DNA from: an uncultured Lachnospiraceae bacterium
GTDB lineage: Bacteria > Bacillota > Clostridia > Lachnospirales > Lachnospiraceae
Assembly: GCA_910588565.1 (NCBI GenBank)
Contig: CAJUPF010000037.1
Span: 164 to 32,441 of the forward strand
Direction: 5' to 3'
Length of the DNA: 32,278 nucleotides
Part shown: positions 32,200 through 32,278 of the stretch, piece after piece
Position numbering within the stretch: the stretch's first letter is position 1
Layout: the number at the start of each line of letters is the position of its first letter
Position numbers and translations under genes: made by a program
The notes under the pieces: generated by a model
Told to the model about the DNA's origin: nothing
What the model saw: only the letters and a program-made list of their open reading frames with translations
Databases searched by the model: none

Positions 32200-32205
32200 A
32201 GTATA
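32200..32205 (-). promoter_or_regulatory. Possible -10 box of the thioesterase gene
   Basis: TATACT on the minus strand about 90 bp upstream of the start. Candidate -35 boxes (TTGATT at 15 bp, TTGTTT at 19 bp) have poor spacing, so the promoter assignment is tentative. Confidence 0.4.
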
Positions 32206-32278
32206 TCACAGAAAAATCAATAAAAAACAAATGTTTACGGTTAGAGGGAAGTAATTTCAGATTAGGCGGTATAGCCCC

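Overview
The window looks like a chromosomal segment of a Gram-positive anaerobe of the class Clostridia, most likely a gut Lachnospiraceae. This is an inference from gene content and style: AGGAGG-type ribosome sites, TTG and GTG starts chosen by strong Shine-Dalgarno (SD) sequences, sigma-A promoters with frequent extended -10 elements, a YesM/YesN-type sensor pair with a large lipoprotein binding protein, a nadABC-niaR cluster, and a giant modular GH43 enzyme. No RNA gene, CRISPR array or intact insertion sequence was seen.

Layout. (1) 1-10.2 kb, minus strand: a sensory operon (histidine kinase, lipoprotein solute-binding protein, AraC-type response regulator) reading toward a secreted, C-terminally incomplete enzyme of more than 1,870 residues. 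That enzyme carries two GH43 catalytic domains, three CBM4_9-like modules, a cohesin-like domain, a CBM6 and near-identical helical repeats. The set suggests sensing and depolymerising arabinoxylan-type polymers. (2) 10.3-11.3 kb, plus strand: the decayed end of a GNAT gene directly upstream of a Cof-type HAD phosphatase. (3) 11.4-24.4 kb, minus strand: a membrane-anchored XRE regulator, then a BREX type 1 phage-defence operon read brxA-brxB-brxC-pglX-pglZ. It ends not in brxL but in two small coupled genes, a DUF4869-like protein and a 155-residue P-loop ATPase. (4) 24.4-27.3 kb, minus strand: an Lsa-like ABC-F ribosome-protection gene behind a long leader with a three-codon upstream ORF and an intrinsic terminator, then a small helix-hairpin-helix protein and a GrpB-family protein. 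(5) 27.4-31.6 kb: NAD biosynthesis, with nadA divergent from nadB-nadC-niaR and a palindrome over the nadB promoter. (6) 31.6-32.1 kb, minus strand: a hotdog acyl-CoA thioesterase.

How the genes fit together. The sensor operon probably drives the GH43 gene, whose promoter has an extended -10 but no recognisable -35, as expected for an activated promoter. BREX genes are tightly spaced, and the two extra 3' genes keep the same coupling, so they look like working parts of the defence operon. The ABC-F gene upstream has its own promoter and attenuator. Together regions 3 and 4 resemble a defence and resistance island inserted among housekeeping genes.

The strongest leads are the brxL-less BREX operon with its DUF4869/ATPase pair, the complete-looking attenuator of the ABC-F gene, and the GH43 enzyme whose C-terminal beta-sandwich is separated from its catalytic domain by three inserted binding modules.
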